A stretch of DNA of 38,494 nt from Treponema sp. (GTDB taxonomy: Bacteria > Spirochaetota > Spirochaetia > Treponematales > Treponemataceae): NCBI GenBank assembly GCA_016293645.1, contig JAEDDW010000013.1:1-38494 (forward strand), in the 5' to 3' direction. Positions within the stretch are counted from its first letter, which is position 1; each line of letters opens with the position of its first letter. The notes beneath the pieces are model-generated. The model was not told the origin of the DNA and searched no databases. It worked only from the letters and a program-made list of their open reading frames with translations. The position numbers and the translations under genes are program-made. This document shows positions 6,664 through 15,666 of this stretch, piece after piece.

Positions 6664-8423
6664 TTACAGGTAAGATTACCCGAATTTCCGGTCCTATCGT
6701 CTATGCGGAGGGCCTTGAAAAATGCGGTCTTTATGATGTTGTCGATGTAGGTGAGAAAAAACTCATAGGTGAAATTATCCGCCAGAATGAAGGAAAGGCT
6801 ACCATCCAGGTTTATGAGGATGTAAGCGGAATGCACATCGGCGAAAGTGTTGTTTCAAGTGAAAGACCTCTTTCCGTAAAACTTGGCCCTGGTCTTGTCG
6901 GTACAATCTACGACGGAATCCAGCGTCCTCTTAAGGAAATGTTCGAGGACAAGGGTGCTTTCCTTTTGCCTGGCCAGCGTACTTCTGCGATCGATGAAAA
7001 CAGAAAATGGGATTTTGTTCCTGTAGTGAATGAAGGCGATGAACTTGCTCCAGGACAGGTCATCGGTACGGTTCAGGAAACTGGTTCCATCGTGCATAAG
7101 ATCATGGTTCCGCCTGCAACAAAAGGAAAGAAACTTGCATCATTCAAAGGTGCCGGATCATATACTGTAGACGAAGTCATCGGTACTACGGAACTTGGTG
7201 AAGAACTTAAGCTTTCTCAGTACTGGCCGCTTCGTAAACCTCGTCCATTCCTTGAAAAGCTTGAGGTGAACCAGCCTCTAGTTACTGGTCAGCGTGTAAT
7301 CGATGTCTTTTTCCCTCTTTCAAAAGGCGGAACTGCCGCAATTCCAGGTGGTTTCGGTACAGGAAAGACAATGACCCAGCATGCCGTCGCAAAATGGTGT
7401 GATGCAGACCTCATAGTATACATCGGATGTGGTGAACGTGGAAACGAAATGACAGACGTTCTTACTGAGTTCCCGACTTTGATAGACCCAAGGACTGGAC
7501 GTTCTTTGATGGAACGCACGATCCTCATCGCAAATACTTCCAACATGCCGGTTGCCGCCCGTGAAGTTTCACTTTATTCAGGTATTACTCTTGCGGAATA
7601 TTACCGCGACATGGGACTCCACGTAGCAATCATGGCCGACTCTACATCGCGCTGGGCAGAAGCCCTCCGTGAACTTTCCGGTCGTATGGAAGAAATGCCG
7701 GCGGAAGAAGGTTATCCTGCATATCTTCCTACAAGACTTGCGGAATTCTACGAAAGAGCCGGCCGCGTAAATTCCCTTTGCGGCAAGGAAGGTTCCGTAT
7801 CCGTAATCGGTGCCGTTTCACCTGCGGGCGGCGACTTTTCTGAACCTGTCACACAGCACACAAAGCGTTTCATCCGCTGTTTTTGGGCTCTTGACCGTGA
7901 GCTTGCAAACGCCCGCCATTATCCTGCCATCGGCTGGATCGACTCCTATTCGGAATACGCCGGCGAAATAAAGGAGTGGTGGGACAAGTTTGATCCTGCC
8001 TGGGCTTCTGTCCGTATCAAAGCGCTGGATCTTCTCAAAAAGGAACAGAGGCTTCAGCAGATTGTCCGTCTTATCGGTGCCGATGCATTGCCGGAAAGCG
8101 ACCGTCTTGTCCTCATTGTCTGTGAAATGATAAAGAACGGATTCCTTCAGCAGAATGCCTTTGATGATATCGATGCCTATTCAGTTCCTGCAAAGCAGCT
8201 GGACATTCTTCTTCTCATCATGGATTTCTATTCCCATGCCCTTGAGGTGATAAAGAATGGATGTCCTTTGATGAAAATTTCCGAGCTTCCTGTGCGCAAC
8301 GAGATTGTGCGTGCAAAAAGCACCATTCCAAATGACAAACTGGACATGCTCAAGACGATAAGAAGCCATCTTGATGACCAGATGACGGAACTTAAGCGCA
8401 TGTACCGCAGGGAGGGGCTCTAA
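6660..8423 (+). CDS. atpA: V-type ATP synthase catalytic subunit A
   Basis: The nucleotide-hydrolysing or -synthesising subunit of the V1 head, 587 residues, normal length. The beta-barrel domain starts GKITRISGPIVYAEG. The non-homologous bulge region lies at about 110-200. The Walker A loop GGFGTGKT is at 230-237 (K236), and the catalytic glutamate is probably E259 in GCGERGNE. The Walker B/substrate segment VAIMADSTSRWAEALRE is also present. All key residues are intact, so the enzyme is predicted active. It is coupled to subunit E by a 4-bp overlap and directly abuts subunit B. Confidence 0.97.
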   Translation: MITGKITRISGPIVYAEGLEKCGLYDVVDVGEKKLIGEIIRQNEGKATIQVYEDVSGMHIGESVVSSERPLSVKLGPGLVGTIYDGIQRPLKEMFEDKGAFLLPGQRTSAIDENRKWDFVPVVNEGDELAPGQVIGTVQETGSIVHKIMVPPATKGKKLASFKGAGSYTVDEVIGTTELGEELKLSQYWPLRKPRPFLEKLEVNQPLVTGQRVIDVFFPLSKGGTAAIPGGFGTGKTMTQHAVAKWCDADLIVYIGCGERGNEMTDVLTEFPTLIDPRTGRSLMERTILIANTSNMPVAAREVSLYSGITLAEYYRDMGLHVAIMADSTSRWAEALRELSGRMEEMPAEEGYPAYLPTRLAEFYERAGRVNSLCGKEGSVSVIGAVSPAGGDFSEPVTQHTKRFIRCFWALDRELANARHYPAIGWIDSYSEYAGEIKEWWDKFDPAWASVRIKALDLLKKEQRLQQIVRLIGADALPESDRLVLIVCEMIKNGFLQQNAFDDIDAYSVPAKQLDILLLIMDFYSHALEVIKNGCPLMKISELPVRNEIVRAKSTIPNDKLDMLKTIRSHLDDQMTELKRMYRREGL

Positions 8424-9803
8424 GTGAAAGGTATTGAATACGCAGGTCTTGAATCTGTAGACGGACCTATTGTAGTTGTTAAGCGCAGTGAAAATTCCTC
8501 TTTTGACGAAGTTGTATATGTTCGTGATAAATTTGGTGAAAAACGTACCGGAAGAATCATCGACCTCAACGAGGATGCTGCGGTAGTTCAGATTTTTGGT
8601 AGTACGACAGGCCTTGACCTTGAAAGCACCACCGTGGAATTCCTTGAGGATCCTATGGAACTCCGTGTAGGAAAAGGTCTTCTTGGACGTATTTTCAATG
8701 GACTTGGAAAGCCTATCGACGGCTATCCGGAAATCATCAGCGACAAGAAGGTAAATGTAAACGGATGTCCTATCAATCCATACGCCCGTGTCTATCCGCG
8801 TGACTTCATCCAGACCGGTATTTCTTCCATCGATGGAATGAACACACTTATCCGCGGTCAGAAGCTTCCTATCTTCAGCGGCAACGGTCTTCCGCACAAC
8901 AAACTTGCGGCCCAGATCATCCGCCAGGCAAAACTCAAGGGCAGCGACGAAGACTTCGTAATGGTTTTTGCCGGCATGGGCATCAAGTACGACGTTTCTC
9001 AGTTCTTCAAGCATACTTTCGAGGAATCGGGAGTTCTTTCAAAGGTTGTCATGTTCCAGTCTCTGGCGGATGCTCCATCAATCGAGCGTATAATCACACC
9101 TCGTTGTGCTCTTACAGCCGCTGAATATCTTGCCTACGAATGCAACATGCATGTTCTTGTCGTCATGACGGACATGACAAACTATTGCGAGGCTCTTCGT
9201 GAAATTTCCACAACCCGTGGAGAAGTTCCTGGCAGAAAAGGTTATCCTGGATATCTTTACTCAAACCTTGCGGAACTTTACGAGCGCGCCGGAAAGGTAC
9301 AGGGATCAACAGGTTCAATCACCCAGATTCCAATCCTTTCCATGCCTAACGATGACATTTCCCATCCTATTCCTGACCTTACGGGTTATATTACGGAAGG
9401 TCAGATCGTTCTTGACCGCGAGATGAGCCAGAAGGGCATGTATCCTCCTGTCGCAGGTCTTCCGTCACTTTCCCGACTTATGAAGGACGGTATCGGTTCC
9501 GGTATGACACGAGAAGACCATGCTCCAGTTTCAAGCCAGCTTTTTGCGGCCTACAGCAAGGTAAAGACTATCCGCAATCTTGCCTCCATCATCGGTGAGG
9601 AAGAACTCAGCCAGCTGGATCAGCTTTACTTGAAATTCGGGAATGAACTTGAGGCAAAGTTCTTTACCCAGGGCGAATACGAGGATCGCAGCATCGAGGA
9701 GACTCTCGATCTTGGCTGGAAAATCCTTTCGATTCTCCCTCGTGAGGAATTGTACCGAATCAAGGATGAGCTTATTGATAAATATCTGCCAAAAAGTGAG
9801 TAA
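8424..9803 (+). CDS. atpB: V-type ATP synthase subunit B
   Basis: The non-catalytic nucleotide-site subunit alternating with A in the head ring, 459 residues, typical length. The start codon is GTG, immediately after the subunit A stop, with a strong GGAGGGG site at 8411-8417. The classical Walker A lysine loop is replaced by FSGNGLPHNKLAAQI, as is normal for B subunits. The Arg-finger region SRLMKDGIGSGMTREDH and the following SSQLFAAYSKV are conserved. Confidence 0.97.
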   Translation: MKGIEYAGLESVDGPIVVVKRSENSSFDEVVYVRDKFGEKRTGRIIDLNEDAAVVQIFGSTTGLDLESTTVEFLEDPMELRVGKGLLGRIFNGLGKPIDGYPEIISDKKVNVNGCPINPYARVYPRDFIQTGISSIDGMNTLIRGQKLPIFSGNGLPHNKLAAQIIRQAKLKGSDEDFVMVFAGMGIKYDVSQFFKHTFEESGVLSKVVMFQSLADAPSIERIITPRCALTAAEYLAYECNMHVLVVMTDMTNYCEALREISTTRGEVPGRKGYPGYLYSNLAELYERAGKVQGSTGSITQIPILSMPNDDISHPIPDLTGYITEGQIVLDREMSQKGMYPPVAGLPSLSRLMKDGIGSGMTREDHAPVSSQLFAAYSKVKTIRNLASIIGEEELSQLDQLYLKFGNELEAKFFTQGEYEDRSIEETLDLGWKILSILPREELYRIKDELIDKYLPKSE

Positions 9804-9807
9804 GCAT

Positions 9808-10428
9808 ATGGCAAAACTTAACATTGCACCGACAAAATCCAATCTTCTCGCCATAAAGGAACAGCTTGCAATTTCTACGGAAGGTTATGATCTTCTTGAA
9901 CAGAAGCGTGAGATCCTTGTCATGGAACTGATGCGCATCGTTGAAAAAGTTAAGCTTCTTGAGGCGGAGATGGACAAGTGCACTGCGAAGGCCTATCCTG
10001 CCTTGAAAAAGATGCTCATGCAGCTTGGTGGGGATAGGGTTGAAAGAATTGCCCACGGAGTTGAATACAACTTCGACATTACAAGAAAGGCGGTAAACAT
10101 CGGCGGAATGAATTTCACCACCATCGACGTGAACCTCCCTCAGCGCCAGTTGTTCTCCTCCTTCCTTGGTTCCACTGCGGAAAGCGATGAGGTGATGAAG
10201 GAATTCTTTGAGTATCTTTCCCTCATTACAAAAATGGCAAGCATCAGGACCATTGCCTGGCGTCTTGCACTTGAGGTAAAGAAAACCCAGCGCCGCGTAA
10301 ATGCCCTTGATAAAATGGTCATACCACAGGACCGGGAGACCGTAAAATACATAGAAGGCGTCCTTGAGGAAAGGGAACGCGACAATGTCTTTGTAATGAA
10401 GTCCTTGAAAAAACGTCAGGGGGAATAG
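9808..10428 (+). CDS. atpD: V-type ATP synthase subunit D
   Basis: The central rotor shaft: a 206-residue long antiparallel coiled coil with a short beta hairpin in the middle (about 95-115). The N-terminus LNIAPTKSNLLAIKEQL matches the family signature (aP-T+-nLL-lk). An in-frame upstream start at 9643 lies deep inside subunit B and is rejected in favour of the ATG at 9808, four bases after the atpB stop. The next gene starts directly after its stop codon. Confidence 0.92.
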   Translation: MAKLNIAPTKSNLLAIKEQLAISTEGYDLLEQKREILVMELMRIVEKVKLLEAEMDKCTAKAYPALKKMLMQLGGDRVERIAHGVEYNFDITRKAVNIGGMNFTTIDVNLPQRQLFSSFLGSTAESDEVMKEFFEYLSLITKMASIRTIAWRLALEVKKTQRRVNALDKMVIPQDRETVKYIEGVLEERERDNVFVMKSLKKRQGE

Positions 10429-10926
10429 TTGCTTAAACCCTTATTTCAGAAAGTTCTGGTGGCCTATAACGGTTCAAAGTCATCTCTTCATGCTGTCTTG
10501 TATGCCATCCTGATGGCAAAACTCTACAGGTGCAGCGTTAAAGTAGTCTGCGTTGTTGATGTCTCCTCAATTAAGCAGCTGACAATTTCCAAGTTCATGG
10601 TATCAGAAGAGGCGGAACTACTGTCAGCCAATCTTGAATCCGACGGAAAAAAGAAACTTGACTATGTGACTGAAATCGCAAAAACAAAAAGCGTAAAGAT
10701 CGAAACCCAGCTTTGTTATGGTTCCGTCTGGTCTGAGATAATAAAGGCTGCGGATGACTATAAGGCTGATGTGATCCTTCTCGGCGGAACTGACGACAAT
10801 CTGGATACTCATTATTCCGTCCGTAATGTAATCTCCAGACAGGACAGCGAAATCATAGGCAGCGCCCATTGTTCCGTGCTTGTAATCAGAGAACCTTATA
10901 TAGAACAAAAAATTAAATTAGTTTGA
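10429..10926 (+). CDS. UspA-like universal stress protein, last gene of the V-ATPase operon
   Basis: A 165-residue alpha/beta protein starting at TTG directly after the atpD stop, with a GGGGGA site before it. The first strand KVLVAYNGSKSSLHAVLYAI and the final VLVIRE match the UspA fold. The usual acidic residue of the first motif (YDGS) is Asn here (N14), and the ATP-binding loop normally written G-2x-G-9x-G(S/T) is degenerate (GGTDDNLDTHYS...EIIGSAHCSV, about 119-150). Nucleotide binding is therefore uncertain. Zero spacing to atpD indicates co-transcription. Confidence 0.8.
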   Translation: MLKPLFQKVLVAYNGSKSSLHAVLYAILMAKLYRCSVKVVCVVDVSSIKQLTISKFMVSEEAELLSANLESDGKKKLDYVTEIAKTKSVKIETQLCYGSVWSEIIKAADDYKADVILLGGTDDNLDTHYSVRNVISRQDSEIIGSAHCSVLVIREPYIEQKIKLV

Positions 10927-10966
10927 TTCTTTGTTTTTGTAATAACAATAAGTATGCAATCTTCCT

Positions 10967-11002
10967 GAAATGAGAAAATTTATAGGGTTATTTCTTTTTT
11001 TT
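10967..11002 (+). terminator. Weak terminator after the V-ATPase operon
   Basis: GAAATGA (10967-10973) pairs with TTATTTC (10988-10994) with one G-T wobble. Eight T residues follow directly (10995-11002). The stem is A/T-rich and weak, but the position after the last operon gene and the T-run fit. Confidence 0.45.
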
Positions 11003-11016
11003 CAAAAATTCTGAAA

Positions 11017-11029
11017 TATAATCCTTTTT
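11017..11029 (+). promoter_or_regulatory. -10 box placing transcription start at the response regulator ATG
   Basis: A perfect TATAAT lies at 11017-11022, seven bases before the ATG at 11030. No convincing -35 box is visible (T-rich sequence at 10991-10999). No Shine-Dalgarno site is present, so the mRNA is probably leaderless. Confidence 0.55.
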
Positions 11030-11707
11030 ATGAGAGTATTGTTTATCGATGATGATGTGCGGACCTCACAGTCTGTCACCGAATTGCTTAAGAAAAGCCA
11101 GTTTGGTGTTGATACGGCCTATTCTGCCTCGGAGGGCATGAAATACGCCTTGTCCGGATGTCACGACATAATAATTCTGGAAAAAACACTGTCCGATATG
11201 GACGGAATTTCCTTTGTACAGAAACTTCGTCTCGAAAATAAAAGCGTTCCCATAATGTTCCTTTCCGATGAAACGAAAGATGCGGATGTTGTCGGTGGCC
11301 TGTATGCCGGAGCTGATGATTACGTCAGAAAACCATGTTCTCCCGATGAGCTCATTGCCAGGGTTGTTGCCCTCACAAGGCGTAAGGGCGAGATAAAGAA
11401 CGATGTGATCACTTTCAACGATTTCATATTTGACAAAGGTGCCTGCGAGATCAGGAATAAAAGTGGAGATGTGATAAAGCTTTCCCTCAAGGAACTTCTG
11501 ATCCTTGGGCTTTTGTGCGACAGTCCACGTCAGATCATAAGAAAGGAAGATATCATTGAGAAGATCTGGGGTGGTGACAGCGACGCCGAGTACAACAATG
11601 TTGAAGTCTATATTTCTTTTCTTAGAAAAAAAATGGAGCAGCTCAGGGTCCATGTCATGATAAGAACATCACGTGGATTGGGCTACTCCCTTGAAGAAGC
11701 AATCTGA
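11030..11707 (+). CDS. OmpR/PhoB-type response regulator with Glu at the phospho-acceptor site
   Basis: A 225-residue two-domain regulator. The receiver domain (about 1-118) has the acidic pocket D7-D8-D9, S79 at the Thr/Ser switch position and K101 in the conserved RKP. A winged-helix DNA-binding domain (about 128-222) ends in TSRGLGYSLEE. At the phosphorylation site, where the family has Asp (LDLMLPDMDG-type), the sequence reads ILEKTLSDMDG, so position 51 is Glu (codon GAA). A Glu there often mimics phosphorylation, so a phosphorylation-independent regulator is likely (inference). No histidine kinase gene lies nearby. No ribosome site precedes the ATG. Confidence 0.92.
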   Translation: MRVLFIDDDVRTSQSVTELLKKSQFGVDTAYSASEGMKYALSGCHDIIILEKTLSDMDGISFVQKLRLENKSVPIMFLSDETKDADVVGGLYAGADDYVRKPCSPDELIARVVALTRRKGEIKNDVITFNDFIFDKGACEIRNKSGDVIKLSLKELLILGLLCDSPRQIIRKEDIIEKIWGGDSDAEYNNVEVYISFLRKKMEQLRVHVMIRTSRGLGYSLEEAI

Positions 11708-11737
11708 ATTCAGTTCAGAAAATGGTTTCCTTTGTCT

Positions 11738-12976
11738 TTAGAAACTTGTCCTGAATCCAAGGTTTACTGAAACTGCGTTTTTTGCATCGTCTGCAAGATC
11801 ATCCACAGCAAGGCTGACTGAAGCGTTGAGTTTTCCTCCGCTGATTTCTACGTTTGTATATGGAGTTATCAGGATCATCTTGTCGCTGTCCCTAAGGTCG
11901 TCTATGACATCATCCATTGTAAGTCCTGCAAATCCAACAGTTCCGTGGATTCCGAATGTGAACTTTGTCGTGTTGATGCGACAATCTTCCTGCACGAAAT
12001 TGATGTTGATTCCAGTTATGCTCTGGCTTGTCGGATTTTTTCTTACCATCGGCTTGAGGTAGACCATTTCTGCTGCTGAATCAAGCGGAATGCTGAAAGC
12101 TGCGATGTTAAGGTACAGGCTGCCAAAAGGAATTCTTGGTTCAACAAGGAAATAGATGTCGTCAAATCTGACTGAAGAGTCGTCTGCGCTCCTTTTCAGC
12201 ACGAATCTGTTGATTCCAAGCTGTGTGTAGAGCATGTAAGATTTCTTGAATCCAAAAAGACCGCTGAATCCCATGTGAAGCTGAGGGTTCTTGCCGTTGT
12301 CTCCGTCTTTTTTTAGCGGAACTGCAACACCTGCAACCATGTCGATTGTCGCCTTGTTGAAAAGCTTTGCGAAACGTGCGTCGAAATTCAGAGAATCAAC
12401 GTCGTTTCCGGTTGTCACTGCAAGTTTTCCCTTGCTTGCCGTCAGACCAAGGGCATTGTCTCCTGAGAATCTGCCGGTGTAGGAAAGTCCCATTGTATAA
12501 TCCGGAAATAATGATGCTCCCTGAACTCCATGATAACTATTTGTTAAGTTGGACTGAATAGGTTTGATTCCAAACTGTCTCTGGAGAAAAATGTCGGATC
12601 CAATCGGTTCGTAGCATCCGGTGAAGGCGCTTATATAATGGCTTGATTTGTCTCCGTTGAAGACGCATGTTGCCGAAAGTTCTTCCATTCTGAACTGTGC
12701 GTTTGTCTCTGTACTGCCCGATTTGAATATACGTGCGTTGAAAATGTCGTCTGCAAGTACATAGAACTCTCCGCGAAGGAAAAGCCTTCCTGAAAAATCC
12801 AGCTGGCCTGCAAAATAGGATTCTGCTCCACAGCCTGGATCAAAGCTGTCCGAGTCTGTCTTGTTTGCGATGGTTGTCAGAAGGCCTACGGCTCCGCTGA
12901 AAAAAGGTTTTTCAAGGGCAAATATCGATGATGCTGCCATAAGAGAAAACAATGCAGCGCATAATGTTCTTTTCAA
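11738..12976 (-). CDS. Signal-peptide-bearing outer-membrane beta-barrel-like protein
   Basis: A 412-residue protein with a signal peptide (1-20, ...SSIFA/LEKP). It is followed by alternating amphipathic strands rich in Gly, aromatic and polar residues, and ends in FRTSF with a C-terminal Phe. This pattern is typical of outer-membrane barrels. I do not recognise the family and give no substrate. The start is TTG at 12974-12976. The overlapping ATG four bases upstream is out of frame and stops at once, whereas the TTG is preceded by a strong GGAGG site. It faces the response regulator gene tail to tail (30 bp apart) and diverges from cheA. Confidence 0.75.
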   Translation of the reverse strand: MKRTLCAALFSLMAASSIFALEKPFFSGAVGLLTTIANKTDSDSFDPGCGAESYFAGQLDFSGRLFLRGEFYVLADDIFNARIFKSGSTETNAQFRMEELSATCVFNGDKSSHYISAFTGCYEPIGSDIFLQRQFGIKPIQSNLTNSYHGVQGASLFPDYTMGLSYTGRFSGDNALGLTASKGKLAVTTGNDVDSLNFDARFAKLFNKATIDMVAGVAVPLKKDGDNGKNPQLHMGFSGLFGFKKSYMLYTQLGINRFVLKRSADDSSVRFDDIYFLVEPRIPFGSLYLNIAAFSIPLDSAAEMVYLKPMVRKNPTSQSITGININFVQEDCRINTTKFTFGIHGTVGFAGLTMDDVIDDLRDSDKMILITPYTNVEISGGKLNASVSLAVDDLADDAKNAVSVNLGFRTSF

Positions 12977-13170
12977 GTCATCCTCCGGTGGGGCAATGAT
13001 TCCACTTTTACAGTTTTCAAAAAGTCCCCATTAGATTTTCGGAAAAAAAACATGAAATTTAAGTTTTTATTGGCTTAACAGAGAAAATTATGTAAAAGAG
13101 ATGTTGCCTGCAGTAAACGGCATTGTTGGAGAGACCATTAAAAAAATCTTAAAAAAAAATTGGTCAAAAC

Positions 13171-13205
13171 TTGACTTATGGTTTTTTCCGATTAAAATAT
13201 ATAGT
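13171..13205 (+). promoter_or_regulatory. Promoter of the chemotaxis operon, leaderless layout
   Basis: TTGACT (13171-13176), a 16-bp spacer, and TAAAAT (13193-13198). The -10 box ends seven bases before the cheA ATG at 13206, so transcription should begin at or next to the start codon. The two boxes and the spacer length are identical to those of the mraZ promoter (28401-28428). Confidence 0.7.
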
Positions 13206-15662
13206 ATGAGTGATTATCTTGACGCTAATAATGAAGAACTTCTCAAAGATTTTTTTGCCGAAGCTGAACAGCAGGTAGAGACTCTTGAAAGCAATATTCT
13301 TGTTATTGAGAATGATCCTTCAAACCATGATGCTATTGATGAAATTTTCCGCGCAGCTCACACTTTGAAAGGTGGCTCAGCTACTGTTGAAATGGCGGAG
13401 CTTGCATCTTTTTGTCACGATGTTGAAGATTTGCTTGATGCATTGCGCAGTAATTTGGTTGAAGTGACTGGCGAGATTGTTGATACACTTCTTACTTCAA
13501 TTGATACGATCAAATCAATGCTGGAAGCAAGAAGCAATGGTTCGATTTATGATGGTGACATTGCTCCTCTTGTTCAGAAAATCAATTCATATATTCCTGC
13601 AAAGGAAAAGAAAAAGAGTGGCTCAAGCGGAGTTAAACTTCCTGCCGGTATGGTTGGCGCAAAGCCTGCTGCTCCGGAACCAGTTGCAGCACCTGCACCT
13701 GCAGCACAGGCTGACAACGGGATGCCTCCACTTCCTGTTCTTTCGGATGATGAATTTGCGGAACTCAACGATGCTGTTGGTGCAGACCAGAAACTCTGGA
13801 CTGTAAACGTCACATTCGATGAATCAAATCCAATGAACAGTGTAGGCGGAATTCAGGTATTTGCCGCACTCAAAAACTGTGGAACTGTCCTTAAGACAGT
13901 TCCTGATTTCGAGGCACTTTACGAGGATGAATATCACCCTCAGGTAGTATATTACGTAGCAGCTTCATGTGAAGGTGGTGATCTTGAGGATGCCGCATTC
14001 CTTGATGACGTTACGACCGCAGTTGATGCACAGCTTGCCAAGAAAGGTGAGGCTGCTCCAGTTGCCGCATCTCCAGCTCCTGCAGCACCGGTGCCAGCTT
14101 CTGAAGCTCCTGCAGTCCAGGGAAAAGAACCTGTTGAAGAAAGTGCACCTGTACCACAGGCCGCTGCTGAACCTTCGGCACCTTCAGGAGAAGCAAAGTC
14201 TGAAGCTCCAAAGGCAGATGCCAAGAAAGCTGCTTCGACAGGACATGCCACACAGACAGGTTCAATTCTTCGTGTTGACTCCAAGCGCGTAGACAATCTC
14301 ATGAACCTTGTTTCTGAAACTGTAATTACAAAGGCTGCCTTCAACCAGAACGGACTCCACATGGCTGACCTTCAGGTCAAGCTTCAGACTTTGAACACTA
14401 CATTCAAGGAAAAACAGCATCGTATCGCGGAAGCCATTCCAAAGTATCTTGAGATGCTCCAGAACGGAATTCCTATGAAGGAAATCCGACAGAAGTATCT
14501 TGAGGAATTTGGTACTGTCGCAAACTGGTTTGATGCTTTTGAAAATGACTTCAAGATTTCGTCGACTAAATATCGTTCAACAACACAGAACCTGGGCCGC
14601 ATCTCAAGTGAGCTTCAGGAAGGTGTCATGAAGATTCGAATGGTTCCGATCGGAACAATCTTCAACCGCTTCCCACGTGTTGTTCGTGATCTTAGCCGTG
14701 ATCTTGGACGCAAAGTCAATCTTGTGATTGAAGGTGAAGAGACAGAACTTGACAAGACTGTTGTTGATGATCTTCTCGATCCTATCATGCACTGTGTCCG
14801 CAACTCTGTTGACCACGGTATTGAAACTCCGGAAGAACGTGTTGCCGCCGGAAAGGAAGAGACCGGTACTCTTATCCTCAAGGCTGCCAACGAAGGAAAC
14901 ATGATCGTCATCGACATCATTGATGACGGTCAGGGTATTGAGGTTGACAAGGTACGCAATAAGGCTATCCAGAAGGGTCTCATCAGTCCTAATAAGGTCC
15001 TTTCAAATCAGGATGCCTACAACCTTATTTTCCTTCCTGGATTCTCGACAAGCGACAAGATCAGCAATGTTTCAGGACGTGGTGTAGGTCTTGATGTTGT
15101 TAAGACCATGGTTGAAAAGCTTAAGGGTTCAATCAGCGTTACAAGTGAACTTGGAAAGGGATCTAAGTTCTCCATCAGGCTTCCACTTACTCTTGCCATC
15201 ATCCAGGGACTTCTGGTTCGTGTCGGCAAGGAAGTCTACTCTATTCCAATTGCAAATGTTATTGAAAGCCAGCGCGTAAGGAGAGAGACAATCAATACGA
15301 TTGACAACTATGAAGTTCTCAATGTTCGTAATGAGGTCATCTCAATCCTTCGTCTTGGAAGATTGTTCAATATAAAGAAAAGCGATGAAGACGAATATTG
15401 TTTCATCGTCATCGTTGGTTCAGCAGAAAAGAAGATTGGTGTCATGGTAGATGCACTTATCGGTGAAGAAGATGTTGTTATCAAGCCTCTTGAATCTCAG
15501 TTTACTTCTTCTCCTGGCATTGCCGGTGCAACGGTTCTTGGTGACGGTTCAGTTTCTTTGATTGTTGACGTCAACCAGCTTCTTGAGCTTGGTGTAAAAC
15601 AGGAGCTTGATGCCCAGCAGATTCGCGAGGCAGAAGCTATCAAATCAGCAGCAAGAGGGTAG
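13206..15662 (+). CDS. cheA: Chemotaxis histidine kinase CheA with enlarged P3 domain
   Basis: The central kinase of the chemoreceptor array, 818 residues. The domains are: P1/HPt (1-105, phosphorylated H52 in RAAHTLKGGS); a Lys/Pro/Ala linker; a P2 CheY-docking domain (about 178-280); a long Ala/Pro linker (285-345); P3 dimerisation (about 355-485); P4 ATPase (N box HCVRNSVDHGIE 529-540, G1 DDGQGI 573-578, G2 GRGVGLDVV 624-632); and P5, CheW-like (660-810). P3 is about twice the usual length, with an extra helical stretch around 395-455, a trait known from Treponema arrays. An in-frame ATG at 13101 would add 35 basic residues and lies upstream of the promoter, so ATG 13206 (MSDYLD) is chosen. 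Confidence 0.96.
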   Translation: MSDYLDANNEELLKDFFAEAEQQVETLESNILVIENDPSNHDAIDEIFRAAHTLKGGSATVEMAELASFCHDVEDLLDALRSNLVEVTGEIVDTLLTSIDTIKSMLEARSNGSIYDGDIAPLVQKINSYIPAKEKKKSGSSGVKLPAGMVGAKPAAPEPVAAPAPAAQADNGMPPLPVLSDDEFAELNDAVGADQKLWTVNVTFDESNPMNSVGGIQVFAALKNCGTVLKTVPDFEALYEDEYHPQVVYYVAASCEGGDLEDAAFLDDVTTAVDAQLAKKGEAAPVAASPAPAAPVPASEAPAVQGKEPVEESAPVPQAAAEPSAPSGEAKSEAPKADAKKAASTGHATQTGSILRVDSKRVDNLMNLVSETVITKAAFNQNGLHMADLQVKLQTLNTTFKEKQHRIAEAIPKYLEMLQNGIPMKEIRQKYLEEFGTVANWFDAFENDFKISSTKYRSTTQNLGRISSELQEGVMKIRMVPIGTIFNRFPRVVRDLSRDLGRKVNLVIEGEETELDKTVVDDLLDPIMHCVRNSVDHGIETPEERVAAGKEETGTLILKAANEGNMIVIDIIDDGQGIEVDKVRNKAIQKGLISPNKVLSNQDAYNLIFLPGFSTSDKISNVSGRGVGLDVVKTMVEKLKGSISVTSELGKGSKFSIRLPLTLAIIQGLLVRVGKEVYSIPIANVIESQRVRRETINTIDNYEVLNVRNEVISILRLGRLFNIKKSDEDEYCFIVIVGSAEKKIGVMVDALIGEEDVVIKPLESQFTSSPGIAGATVLGDGSVSLIVDVNQLLELGVKQELDAQQIREAEAIKSAARG

Positions 15663-15666
15663 ATAA

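Noticed and set aside
6027..6836. Minus-strand frame (269 codons) opposite atpE
   Set aside because: It covers the conserved atpE gene and the atpE-atpA coupling site, has Ser/Phe-rich shadow composition, and has no start signals.
8181..9014. Long minus-strand frame (277 codons) opposite atpA/atpB
   Set aside because: It is antisense to two highly conserved genes and has no recognisable protein features; it is a codon-usage shadow.
9643..9807. Upstream start for subunit D
   Set aside because: It would place 55 residues inside atpB in another frame. The family N-terminus begins at the ATG at 9808.
13101..13205. Longer CheA N-terminus
   Set aside because: The added 35 residues are basic and unlike the HPt domain, and the predicted promoter lies within this stretch.
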